Positions 50,194 to 59,948 of a stretch of DNA of 64,000 nucleotides are shown in pieces (position 1 is the stretch's first letter; each line of letters starts with the position of its first letter). The position numbers were made by a program, and so were the translations under genes. Under the pieces are notes generated by a model. It was not told where the DNA came from, did not search any database, and saw only the letters and a list, made by a program, of their open reading frames with translations. Origin of the DNA: Millisia brevis NBRC 105863. GTDB lineage: Bacteria; Actinomycetota; Actinomycetes; Mycobacteriales; Mycobacteriaceae. The stretch covers positions 1-64,000 of the forward strand of contig NZ_BCRN01000001.1 of assembly GCF_001552615.1 (NCBI RefSeq), written 5' to 3'.

Positions 50194-51375
50194 GTGGCCA
50201 CCCTATTCTCGGTACCAGACCTCAGTGACGAAGACCTGCAGGTCATAGCAGAAATCCACGGCTTGCGCGCCTCCCTCGCCGATGTACTGCGCGCGCCTCG
50301 CCGCTGGACTGGACAGTTGCGACGCACAGCGACGGCTCGTGCGATTCAGGGGTCGAACACCATCGAGGGCTACTCGGTCAGCGATCAGGATGCGGTGGCC
50401 GCGGTGGACGACGAACCACCGCTGACCGCCGACGCGGCGACCTGGGCGGAGATCGTCGGCTACCGCCGGGTGCTCACCTACGTGCTGAACGTCGCCGTCG
50501 AGCCGGGGTTCGTCATCGATGAGACCGCACTCAAGTCGATGCACTTCATGCTCCTGGAACACGAGCTGAGGAAGTCGCCCGGCCGCTATCGGACCAGCGA
50601 CATCTACGTCCGCGACGCCGATGGCGCCGCAGTCTATGAAGGTCCCGATCCGGACCAGGTGCCAACGCTGATGACGACGCTATCCCATACGCTCGCCTCA
50701 CCCGGCACCGACGACCCTCTTGTTCGCGCCGCGATGGCACACCTGAATCTGGTGATGATCCACCCGTTCCGCGACGGAAACGGCCGCATGGCACGAGCCC
50801 TGCAAACGATGGTGCTCGCCGGCGATCGATTGGTCGAACCCGAGTTCGCAAGCATCGAGGAATGGCTCGGACACAACACCCGGGACTACTACGCCGTCCT
50901 GTCCGCAACCGGCGCCGGCTCCTGGCAGCCCGACAATGACACCGGCTTGTGGATCAGATTCAATCTCCGCGCACATCACATGCAGGCCCAAACTATGCGG
51001 CGACGCATCGATGAAGCCGAGCACCAGTTGCGGCTCATCGACGCATTGGTCGCCGACAGCGGCCTGAACGTGCGGCTCACCGACGCGCTGTTCGATGCGA
51101 CCCTCGGCCTGCGGGTCACCCGACCTGCCTATGTGAAGAGCACCGGGCTCGACGAGCGGACAGCCACCCGCGATCTGGTGAAGGCCACTGACATTGGGTT
51201 TCTCGACGCGCGCGGTGAGCGTAGGGGTCGTCACTACGTTGCGGGTGAGCCACTACGAAAGATCCGCAGCAGCGTTCGGTCGCAACGCAAGCCCCTGGAC
51301 GACCCGTTTCCGTCTCTGAGTGCGCAGATACAGCCCGTCAATCCGTCTCGGCCACAGATCCTTGGGGATACATAA
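50194..51375 (+). CDS. fic: Fic-family AMP transferase, class II (N-terminal inhibitory helix)
   Basis: A 393-residue Fic-domain protein. The inhibitory motif GSNTIEG (S/T-x-x-x-E-G) is near residues 54-59, at the N-terminal side, which makes it class II and self-inhibited. The catalytic motif HPFRDGNGRMAR is at about 190-201 and is complete. A winged-helix-like C-terminal domain follows (TRPAYVKSTGLDERTATRDL). Such enzymes transfer AMP from ATP to target hydroxyls; relief of inhibition is often by self-modification or oligomer change. GTG at 50194 follows AAAGGA; an upstream in-frame ATG at 50005 lies inside hipA and is unlikely. Target unknown. Confidence 0.92.
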   Translation: MATLFSVPDLSDEDLQVIAEIHGLRASLADVLRAPRRWTGQLRRTATARAIQGSNTIEGYSVSDQDAVAAVDDEPPLTADAATWAEIVGYRRVLTYVLNVAVEPGFVIDETALKSMHFMLLEHELRKSPGRYRTSDIYVRDADGAAVYEGPDPDQVPTLMTTLSHTLASPGTDDPLVRAAMAHLNLVMIHPFRDGNGRMARALQTMVLAGDRLVEPEFASIEEWLGHNTRDYYAVLSATGAGSWQPDNDTGLWIRFNLRAHHMQAQTMRRRIDEAEHQLRLIDALVADSGLNVRLTDALFDATLGLRVTRPAYVKSTGLDERTATRDLVKATDIGFLDARGERRGRHYVAGEPLRKIRSSVRSQRKPLDDPFPSLSAQIQPVNPSRPQILGDT

Positions 51376-51515
51376 CGGCCCGGATCGGCCGGCAGCCGCA
51401 GGGACCCGTCTCGACTCGATCCATCGGCGGACCCCTCAGGTCACCGACTCGGATATTCGTCTGGAGTCGACTCTTGGTACAGTCCGCGCTGGATCCGAGA
51501 CTTGGGGGTGGTCGG

Positions 51516-51817
51516 GTGTCGAACGACGTGCACGTCGAGCCGACCGTCCTCGAAACGTTGTCGCGAGTGTTCGACGAGGCCTCTGCCGCCGTCGAGGGCA
51601 TCGACCCACAGGCTCCCGGTTCGGTGGGCGCCGGTCTCCCGGCTCACAGACCTCCGGTGCGTGCACGCAGGCCGAGGGGGTCGTCGGGCAGGCCCTGTCG
51701 AACGTCGCGAAGCGGATCGGCCAGATGGGCTACCTGGTCCGCGGTAGCAAACAGGATTACGTGGCCACCGACGAACAGATCGGTTCCGGCTTCGACGCCA
51801 TGGGGGACCTACCGTGA
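51516..51817 (+). pseudogene. Frameshifted YxxxD type VII secretion-associated small protein
   Basis: The first half reads VSNDVHVEPTVLETLSRVFD up to GAGLP in one frame; the second half reads GSQTSGACTQAEGVVGQALS up to GFDAMGDLP in another. Adding one base between 51639 and 51643 (within CCCGG) joins them into a protein of about 100 residues of the EspC/WXG100-like type, with YVATD near the C-terminus matching YxxxD. The next gene starts at the GTGA overlapping its stop, so the operon structure is retained. It is either a real one-base deletion or a sequencing error in a G/C run. Confidence 0.75.
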
Positions 51818-54048
51818 CGCCGAGCCGGGACCAGGTCCTGGCCTGGGACTACGCCGGCCTCGAGCAGGCAGCCACCGAGTTGACGTCCGCCGCGGACCGC
51901 CTGCACGAGTGGATCGGCACCCTTGACTCCGCGATTCGTCAGCCCGCGGATACCGGTGGGTGGACCGGGGACGGGCAGCGGGCGGCCGAGGAACGGGTCG
52001 ATCGTGACCGGCGGTCCTTCCGCCGCGTCGCCGATCGGCTCGATGACCTGGCCAAGGCATTCGCCGACGCCCACCGCGCCCTGGCGTGCCCGATCGACGA
52101 GTTGCGACGCCACGTCGCCATGCCGCCGGCCGGGGTGACCATCGGCCCGGATTGGTCGGTCACCGCCCACGACCCCGCCGACGAGACCGCCCGCAATGAT
52201 GCGGAGAACCTTCGCGTGATCATCGCGAGCCACCTTGACGTACTCAACGGTGCGGATTCGGCTCTGGCGGCGACGGTCACCACTGTGTGCGATGACTTGC
52301 GGGTCAGCGTGCCCACCGAACTGGCTGTGGGCGGGTCCTCCGGGGCTGCCGACGCGAGCGAAATCGCCTCGGGCAGAGGTAACCCCGAGATGTACGCCCG
52401 CCTCCAGGCGGCGACGACGTTGACTCCCGAGCAGTACGCTGAGTTGGCTGCGGGACAGCCGGTCGATATCCCTCAGGGGCAGTTCGACTATCTGAGGTCC
52501 TTTCTCGGCGCTCTCGACAGCGCATCGATCGAGGACCTGACGACCATCGGCGCCGGGCATCCCGACCCCGTCGCCATTCGGCAAGCAGTGGCCGACTCTC
52601 TGCAAATCGCCTCCAACCCCGGGATCGGAACCACCCAGAGCATCGACTCACCGGGTGAGTCATCTGCGCGTGGTGGTCTGCACACGCTCCCGCAGTCGGT
52701 GCGCTCACTACTCGAGGAGGTTCCCATCGCGTCTGCGTCCGGGCTCCCACCGATGCTCCCGGTCGGCGTTCGTGAACCGGTGGTCGATGGCTACGCCGGT
52801 CTGGTGGATGTGCTCGCCCAGGGTGATCCGGCACTTCGAGAGGGCACCGACATCGACCGGGCGATCATCGCGCGCGCCGCTGACATCGTGGGCGCAACGG
52901 ATACCGGTGGCGTACTCAATACTGAACACGCGCATGTCGATGACCGCGCAACAGCAGTCGCCTCGAGCATGCTCGAGTTCGCCGCGACCGACCGGACTGC
53001 CACTGCCGACGCGATCATCGGACTACCGGACACCATGCCCGACGACGCCTACAGCCGGGACTCGACGATGACTGCCCTGTTGACGCATTCCTGGGGAGAC
53101 CAGGATGCCGGGGCGAGGGCGATGTTCGACTGGATCGGCGCGGATGCCGTCGCCGGGCCGGACGCATCACCGCAGCAGATCGCCGCTGCCGTGCGAGCCG
53201 GCGACACCTCAGAATCGCTGGCGCACTATCTATCCGACAACCATCACAACCTGCTGACGTCGGCCGGAGCGGACAACCAGATGGTCGGTCAGCTGAACCC
53301 GGGCGTCGTCCAATCGATGGCCGGCGCGATGACCCCTTATCTGGGAACCTTCGTCGGGGCGCCCGATGAGTGGACCGGCGTACACGACGTGTCGATGTAC
53401 ACCCGCGAGGATGGGCTCGGCGAGGTCTTCGGGGTGCTCAACTCCGACCCCGAAGCCGCCAGGATCATCAACACCGGTGCCGCCGAAATGACCGATAGAT
53501 TCGCATACGAGTTCGGCGCGGACCCCGACAGCAGGTTCGCGACCGCATGGGGTGAACGGACCGGCCTGCTGCAGGGCGCGATGCTTGAAGGAGCCTTCCT
53601 ACACCAGGAACTCTCCCGCGCCAACGAATTCGGGGAGAAGATCGATATCTACGAGATAAAGTCACTGTCGATCGACGGGTCCGGCAGCGTCCTGTCCGCC
53701 GTACCCGGTGCGGGAACATTGTTTTCCGCCGGTGCTCCCGTTGCCGAGTACTTGAACAACCCCACGCCCAACCCGCTCGAGGTCAGAGGCGATCCGGGCG
53801 CTGTCGACCTGTACCACGAGATGACCTCCGAACAGCGACGCCTCGAACACATGCTCGTTGGCTTGTACCAATCCCATCCCGAGATCATCACCGATCCCAC
53901 ACTCGGTCCGCTTCTGACCAATCCCGAGGGCCTCGATCGATGGGATCGTCAAGACTTTCGAGCCGGCATCAAGGACTGGGCGACAAAGAACGACATCCCC
54001 TTCACGGGATTCGAACAGAGCCTCTTCAACGGGGAGAAGGAAAAGTGA
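51814..54048 (+). CDS. Large WxG-type secretion-associated protein of unknown activity
   Basis: A 744-residue protein. Residues about 5-100 form a WXG100-like helical hairpin with GGWTGDGQRAAEER (W-T-G). The rest is mostly helical, including QAATTLTPEQYAELAAGQPV and the block DYAYSRDSTMT-like DDAYSRDSTMTALLTHSWGD, resembling the actinobacterial 'TPR repeat region' proteins next to ESX-type genes. I see no recognisable toxin active site at the C-terminus. It starts at a GTG overlapping the previous stop and ends overlapping the lipoprotein gene (GTGA). With the YxxxD protein it makes a typical secretion-substrate pair. Confidence 0.78.
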   Translation: MTPSRDQVLAWDYAGLEQAATELTSAADRLHEWIGTLDSAIRQPADTGGWTGDGQRAAEERVDRDRRSFRRVADRLDDLAKAFADAHRALACPIDELRRHVAMPPAGVTIGPDWSVTAHDPADETARNDAENLRVIIASHLDVLNGADSALAATVTTVCDDLRVSVPTELAVGGSSGAADASEIASGRGNPEMYARLQAATTLTPEQYAELAAGQPVDIPQGQFDYLRSFLGALDSASIEDLTTIGAGHPDPVAIRQAVADSLQIASNPGIGTTQSIDSPGESSARGGLHTLPQSVRSLLEEVPIASASGLPPMLPVGVREPVVDGYAGLVDVLAQGDPALREGTDIDRAIIARAADIVGATDTGGVLNTEHAHVDDRATAVASSMLEFAATDRTATADAIIGLPDTMPDDAYSRDSTMTALLTHSWGDQDAGARAMFDWIGADAVAGPDASPQQIAAAVRAGDTSESLAHYLSDNHHNLLTSAGADNQMVGQLNPGVVQSMAGAMTPYLGTFVGAPDEWTGVHDVSMYTREDGLGEVFGVLNSDPEAARIINTGAAEMTDRFAYEFGADPDSRFATAWGERTGLLQGAMLEGAFLHQELSRANEFGEKIDIYEIKSLSIDGSGSVLSAVPGAGTLFSAGAPVAEYLNNPTPNPLEVRGDPGAVDLYHEMTSEQRRLEHMLVGLYQSHPEIITDPTLGPLLTNPEGLDRWDRQDFRAGIKDWATKNDIPFTGFEQSLFNGEKEK

Positions 54049-54842
54049 CGGTACTTCACCGCCCCCACCGGAGAGTAATGGCCCGACTGGTCGCGGCGGC
54101 CGCCCTCCTGTTAACCGGAGCCTGCGCGACCACGCCTACCGAGAATTTCGCACCACCCAACGGCGCCGAAGCTCTGCCCGACGTGCCCGAGTCCGCATGG
54201 ATGACCATCGGGTGGATCGCCACCGACGGCATCGATCTGATGTCTCCGGACGCCACCTTCATCCGGGCCAGCATCGAATCATGGTCCCTGGCACAAAAAC
54301 ACGGAACACTTGACGGCGGCTACCCCGGATTCGCTCACGCCATGCGCGACGCCATCTACTCGCCGGCATCATTCACCGACGCCGACAACGAAGTCTGGGT
54401 TGGCTCTGGCTATTACAAGCTCCTCAGCATCACCGACCGCGCCGACGGAGTTACCGAAGCGTGGTACTGCAGCTATACCAACCTTGTCGGGAATACCCAG
54501 ACCGAAACCGGTCGGAGCGACCGGGGCACCTACTCCATCGGGCACGGACGCCCGAACGGAATGTCGTGGGCCTGGACGTACCGGCGGGGGCCCGATGAGG
54601 ACGGAACCGCCACGTCACCACCGGGCAACCAAAAGGGCCCCAACCGCGCACCTGCCGCCGACGTCTTCGGCTCCTGGACCGTCCAAGAAGTCATCCCCCT
54701 GGCAGAGCGCACACCCGAACACATCGAAGCCTGCCGCGGCCAAGCCCCCGGCACACCCGACGGCTGGCCACCGGAAACCGTCTACTCCGATGACCCGCCC
54801 ATCGCAGCGCGCCCGGACCCCGGTTGGCCCAGCACCAACTGA
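54045..54842 (+). CDS. Lipoprotein associated with the WxG protein
   Basis: A 265-residue protein with a lipoprotein signal (RLVAAAALLLTGACATT; lipobox LTGAC, Cys near residue 27). The mature part is Trp/Tyr/Gly-rich and mostly beta-like (EVWVGSGYYKLLSI, then EAWYCSYTNLVG), with a Pro-rich C-terminus. GTG at 54045 overlaps the stop of the 744-residue gene by four bases, and GGAGAAGGA precedes it. The same order (WxG protein, then lipoprotein) is frequent in Mycobacteriales, and the lipoprotein may be an immunity or anchoring partner; that is inference. It is the last gene of the island. Confidence 0.78.
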   Translation: MTVLHRPHRRVMARLVAAAALLLTGACATTPTENFAPPNGAEALPDVPESAWMTIGWIATDGIDLMSPDATFIRASIESWSLAQKHGTLDGGYPGFAHAMRDAIYSPASFTDADNEVWVGSGYYKLLSITDRADGVTEAWYCSYTNLVGNTQTETGRSDRGTYSIGHGRPNGMSWAWTYRRGPDEDGTATSPPGNQKGPNRAPAADVFGSWTVQEVIPLAERTPEHIEACRGQAPGTPDGWPPETVYSDDPPIAARPDPGWPSTN

Positions 54843-54847
54843 TCCCG

Positions 54848-55807
54848 TTACCGGCGCCGATCCACCTCGGACGGTCCCCTGGACGACAGCGGTTCGGCCC
54901 CGGCCGGCGCATCGTCGACGATCGACATCGCCGCAAAGGCCGCTTCGACCACACGGGTCACCACCACAACGATCGGGTTGTCATCGCCCGCGCGGCGGGC
55001 CAGGGCCAGATCGATGGTGCCGGCGCCGGCAATATCGCGGATCACCATGCCTTGCAACGGCAACGAACGTACCGACGACGGCACGACGGCGATACCGAGG
55101 CCGGCGGTCACCAGGGCGAGCAGCACGGCGGTTCCCGGCGCTTCGTGCTCACGCTGCGGGACGAACCCCGCCTCTCGACAGCTGCGCATGACCGCTTCGT
55201 TCACCGCAGATTCGCGATTGCCGTACATGACAAAGGGTTCCGAGCGCAGATCGGCCATCGACATCACCGGTTGGGCGGCCAGCGGGTGATCGGCGGAGAC
55301 GACAAGCGCGAGCGCCTCGTGTTCGATGGTGCGGACCTCGATATCCTCCCCCACCGCGGGCGGGCGCAGCAGCCCCAAATCGATGGTGCCGGAGCGGAGC
55401 CCGTCGCACTGCGCCGGTGTGAGCATGTCCGCCTCGACCTGCAGGGCGATACCGGGCAGCTCGCGTTGCAGGGCCCGAGCCATCACCGGTAGGTGCGAGA
55501 ACGACGCCGTGCCGGTGAGGCCGACACGCACCAATCCGCTGCGCCCCGCACCGATGCGCCGCACCCCGCGGACGGCGTCGTCCACTCCGGCGAGAATCCG
55601 CTGCGCCTCACCGAACAGGTACTCACCCGCGACGGTGAGCGAGACGCGGCGCGTGGTCCGCGTGAACAGCGAGACGCCGAGTTCGGATTCGAGTTGGCGG
55701 ATCGCGTACGAGAGGGCCGGCTGGGCCACGTGCAGCTGCGCGGCGGCCTGTCCGAAGTGACAGGTCTGCGCGACGGCCGCGAAGTAGCGCAGGTGCCTTA
55801 GCTCCAT
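54848..55807 (-). CDS. catR: LysR-family regulator of the catechol genes
   Basis: A 319-residue LysR-type regulator. The N-terminal HTH is MELRHLRYFAAVAQTCHFGQ, then AQPALSYAIRQLESELG, and the effector-binding domain follows (about residues 90-300). It belongs to the CatR/BenM style by sequence and, above all, by position: it diverges from catB across a 190-bp region. CatR proteins respond to cis,cis-muconate and activate the cat operon. ATG at 55807 is the standard LysR start; an upstream extension is not homologous. The last ~25 residues are charged and low-complexity. Confidence 0.85.
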   Translation of the reverse strand: MELRHLRYFAAVAQTCHFGQAAAQLHVAQPALSYAIRQLESELGVSLFTRTTRRVSLTVAGEYLFGEAQRILAGVDDAVRGVRRIGAGRSGLVRVGLTGTASFSHLPVMARALQRELPGIALQVEADMLTPAQCDGLRSGTIDLGLLRPPAVGEDIEVRTIEHEALALVVSADHPLAAQPVMSMADLRSEPFVMYGNRESAVNEAVMRSCREAGFVPQREHEAPGTAVLLALVTAGLGIAVVPSSVRSLPLQGMVIRDIAGAGTIDLALARRAGDDNPIVVVVTRVVEAAFAAMSIVDDAPAGAEPLSSRGPSEVDRRR

Positions 55808-55899
55808 CTCCGCCACTCCCTTCGCGTTGCCTCGATCACCGACGCCGCAGTCGCCGCCTTCCGGTGACCGACCGTCTTTAATCGACACCGCTTATCAAT

Positions 55900-55923
55900 G
55901 GAACGATATCAAGTCCTTGTTCC
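55900..55923. promoter_or_regulatory. Possible CatR-binding inverted repeat between catR and catB
   Basis: GGAAC-N14-GTTCC lies at the middle of the catR-catB divergent region, and GTATGTATAC follows at 55924-55933. LysR regulators bind dyads of this size near such divergent promoters. The match to a T-N11-A LysR box is loose, so this is tentative. Confidence 0.35.
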
Positions 55924-55997
55924 GTATGTATACCGGCCTTAACGTGGATCAGAACGTGGTGCCGATCACAATGCCGATATCCGTCCGGAGACGACAC

Positions 55998-57104
55998 ATG
56001 AAGATCACAGCGATCGAGGCGGTCCCCTTCGCCATCCCTTATCGCAAGCCGCTGCGATTCGCATCGGGCGAGGTGCACGTCGCGGAGCACGTACTGGTCC
56101 GGGTGGTCACCAGCGACGGCGTGGTCGGGGTCGCCGAGGCGCCGCCGCGTCCGTTCACCTACGGCGAGACGCAGGACGGCATCGTCGCGGTGATCGACAA
56201 GATCTTCGCCCCCGCGATCGTCGGACTGACCCTCCTCGAACGCGAGGTGGTCACCGCACGCCTGAACCGCACCATCGGCAATCCGACCGCGAAGTCGGCC
56301 ATCGACATGGCCATCTGGGACGCTCTCGGGCGCACCTTGGGGCTGCGGGTGCCGGAACTGTTGGGCGGCTTCACCGATCACATGCGCGTGAGCCACATGC
56401 TCGGCTTCGACGACCCGGCGACCATGGTGGCCGAGGCCGAAAAGATGCGGGACACGTACGGGATCACCACCTTCAAGGTCAAGGTCGGACGACGTCCGAT
56501 CGGGCTGGACACCGCGGTCGTCCGGGCCCTGCGCGAGCGGTTCGGCGATGAGATCGATCTCTACGTCGACGGCAACCGCGGCTGGACGGCGTCCGAATCG
56601 GCTCGGGCGATGAAGCAGATGAGCGATCTGGGCCTGCTGTTCGCCGAGGAGCTGTGCCCCGCGGACGATGTGCTGGCTCGGCGCTGGCTGGTCGGCCAAC
56701 TGGATGTGCCCTTCATCGCCGACGAGTCGGTGCCCACCCCGGCCGACGTCACCCGCGAAAGCCTGGCCGGCGCGATGACGGCGGTCAGCATCAAGACCGC
56801 CCGCACCGGGTTCACCACGTCCCGGCGGGTACATCACCTGGCGGAGGGCCTCGGCCTCGAGGTGGTGATGGGCAACCAGATCGACGGCCAGATCGGCACC
56901 GCCTGCGCCCTCGCGTTCGGGTCCGCCTTCCCGTCGACGTCGCGCAACGCCGGCGAACTGTCCAACTTCCTCGACATGAGCGACGACCTGCTGGCCGAGC
57001 CGCTCGAAATCCGCGACGGCCGTCTGCACACCTCTCCGCACGCGGGAATCGGCATCGAGATCGATCCCGACAAGCTCGCCCACTACCGCACCGATCGGAG
57101 CTGA
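55998..57104 (+). CDS. catB: Muconate cycloisomerase
   Basis: A 368-residue enolase-superfamily enzyme converting cis,cis-muconate to muconolactone. The catalytic KxK is in FKVKVGRR (about residues 162-164), metal ligands appear as YVDGNRGW (Asp about 192), EELCP (Glu) and FIADESVP (Asp about 243), and the opposite base Lys is in VSIKTART (about 267). The N-terminal capping domain starts MKITAIEAVPFAIPYRKPL. ATG at 55998 follows CGGAGACGACAC. First gene of catB-catC-catA; catC starts 2 bp after its stop. Confidence 0.94.
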   Translation: MKITAIEAVPFAIPYRKPLRFASGEVHVAEHVLVRVVTSDGVVGVAEAPPRPFTYGETQDGIVAVIDKIFAPAIVGLTLLEREVVTARLNRTIGNPTAKSAIDMAIWDALGRTLGLRVPELLGGFTDHMRVSHMLGFDDPATMVAEAEKMRDTYGITTFKVKVGRRPIGLDTAVVRALRERFGDEIDLYVDGNRGWTASESARAMKQMSDLGLLFAEELCPADDVLARRWLVGQLDVPFIADESVPTPADVTRESLAGAMTAVSIKTARTGFTTSRRVHHLAEGLGLEVVMGNQIDGQIGTACALAFGSAFPSTSRNAGELSNFLDMSDDLLAEPLEIRDGRLHTSPHAGIGIEIDPDKLAHYRTDRS

Positions 57105-57106
57105 TC

Positions 57107-58319
<1,213 letters not shown>

Positions 58320-58381
58320 TCGCCGCGCACCACTGATCGGTCCGGAGCGGCGTCGCTCGATCGCCGCTCCGACCGCTCGTT

Positions 58382-59152
58382 CTACGTTGCCTCCAGATGT
58401 TCGATGATCGCAGGAGTAATCACCTGCGGCTGTTGCGCATTGGCCAGGTGAGCCGCCTCGGGGACGACCAGCAGACGCGCGCCGTCCACCCCGGCCACGA
58501 TCTGTTCGAGCCTGCTCGGCGGGGTGGCGAGATCATCCGCGCCGACGATCGCGAGCGTCGGCACCTTGATCGCCGAGAGGCCTTCGCGCAGATCGAGTTC
58601 GGCGATCGCCTCACAGCAGGCGGCATACCCCTCGCGCGACGTGGCGGCGACCATCTCCTCGAAGTGCCGCCGTTGCTCGGGCTCGGCCTCGAGGTAGGGC
58701 GCCGTGAACCAGCGTCCGACGACGGCCTCGGCGATCGCAGACGCGCCGTGCTCGCGGACGGTCGCCGCTCGGTCGGTCCATCCGGTGGCCGGCGGCAACT
58801 GGGCCGCCGTGCACAGCAGCACGAGTCGGTCGACGCGCTCGGGGTTGCGCATCGCCACCCGCATGGCCGTCATTCCGCCGAGCGAGAGTCCCACGAGGTG
58901 GCAGTCGGCGATCCCGAGACGGTCGAGAAGCGCGATCACGTCGTCGGCGAGGTCGTCGATGGTCGTCGTACCCGTGGGGACCGGCGACGCCCCGTGGCCG
59001 CGGGTGTCGTAGCGGATCACCCGGAATCGCTGCTCGAGGTCGGGCAGTTGCGCGTCCCACATCCGCCGATCGGAACCGAGCGAGTTCGACAGCAGAACCG
59101 TGGGACCGTCGGTTCTGCCGGTCACCACCGCGGCGACCTCTACAGCACTCAT
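58382..59152 (-). CDS. pcaD: 3-Oxoadipate enol-lactonase
   Basis: A 256-residue alpha/beta hydrolase that converts 3-oxoadipate enol-lactone to 3-oxoadipate. The nucleophile motif GLSLGGMTAM (Ser about 98), Asp in IVGADDLATPP and His in PEAAHLANAQQP complete the triad. Early LLSNSLGSDRRMWDAQLPDL and RYDTRGHGAS are typical of PcaD. ATG at 59152 is chosen; GTG at 59161 in the same frame is possible. It converges on catA, 62 bp away. With catBCA it completes the ortho pathway to 3-oxoadipate. Thiolase and CoA-transferase genes for the last steps are not in the window. Confidence 0.9.
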   Translation of the reverse strand: MSAVEVAAVVTGRTDGPTVLLSNSLGSDRRMWDAQLPDLEQRFRVIRYDTRGHGASPVPTGTTTIDDLADDVIALLDRLGIADCHLVGLSLGGMTAMRVAMRNPERVDRLVLLCTAAQLPPATGWTDRAATVREHGASAIAEAVVGRWFTAPYLEAEPEQRRHFEEMVAATSREGYAACCEAIAELDLREGLSAIKVPTLAIVGADDLATPPSRLEQIVAGVDGARLLVVPEAAHLANAQQPQVITPAIIEHLEAT

Positions 59153-59948
59153 CGGGCGCACCCCGAGCCCACATACATCGCTCCGGTCATGCGGCTGGGC
59201 CGTATGCGAAGGGGAAGCAGCGATATCGGGACACCGCGCTCGATCTCGTTGTGCGCGTGGCGCCGCCCGCGTGAAGATGCCATGCCGTTCAGGGTAGGTA
59301 GGGACGCCGGTTCGAGGGAAATACCGATCTCGGCGGGATTATGACGATCGGGTTATCAAACGACACGCAGGTCTCGTGGCTGCCGCAGCCATATCGATCG
59401 GGGTAGCGATGCCGGGTTCGGCATCTGCACAATCGTTCCCACCGCTGGACCCGGAACCTTCCGGCGCCATGAGTTTGGGTTCCACTTTGGTGGGTTCGGC
59501 GGAGTTGGGAAGGATATGGGTGCGGCCCCACTCCCAATAAGTGGTCGCTGAATTGCATCCGAGGCGGAGTGTGTCGAAGTAGTTGGCGGCGTACCGCACT
59601 CGAGTTCCGAGACGCAGCCCCGGCGGACGGGCCGGTGGGCGCAACCCGCAGGACCAAGTGGCCCGCGCTGGTCGCCCACTTTGCTCCACCCCGACTGTCC
59701 CGCTCGACGGCTGGGCGCTGTGCAATCATTCGCGCCACAGCTATGCCATGACAATTATTGTCGCGACACCTCTGTGGCGCGGATGATTGCACACTCACCC
59801 GGCGCCCCGGCTCGGAACCGGTCGGACCGCCGACCACCTCGACAAGCTCGGCTAGTCGACCGGTAGTTGCCCTCCGGGAAGCACCCCGCGGCCGGCCAGG
59901 CCGCAACAGTTGAGGCTCGAGCAGGGCGGTCGCGGTCCGGGCGCCGAA
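59153..59948. other. Long intergenic region with hairpin element and possible gene remnant
   Basis: About 800 bp without a confident gene. A minus-strand frame from about 59612 to 59339 reads VRYAANYFDTLRLGCNSATT and ends ACRLITRSS with reasonable codon use, but no known family, signal or good start was found; it may be a degraded or short hypothetical gene. The nested palindrome at 59719-59793 is the main structural feature. No promoter or tRNA was seen. Confidence 0.4.
59719..59793. repeat. 75-bp nested palindrome
   Basis: The outer 22-bp arms (59719-59740 and 59772-59793; beginning TGTGCAATCAT on one side and ending ATGATTGCACA on the other) differ at one position. Exactly centred inside is GACAATTATTGTC (59750-59762), flanked by 9-base spacers on each side. 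The whole unit folds into a long hairpin with one symmetric internal loop. It could be a terminator, a mobile-hairpin element or a protein-binding site. The apex CAATTATTG is shared with the hairpin at 2254-2300. Confidence 0.7.

Noticed and set aside
40000-54845. Prophage or integrative element
   Set aside because: No integrase, terminase, capsid, relaxase or att-like direct repeats were seen; the region fits a toxin/defence hotspot better.
59750-59762. Zur-type zinc box (GACAATTATTGTC)
   Set aside because: The palindrome resembles metal-regulator sites, but it lies inside a larger hairpin far from any start, and the same apex is in a terminator at 2254-2300.
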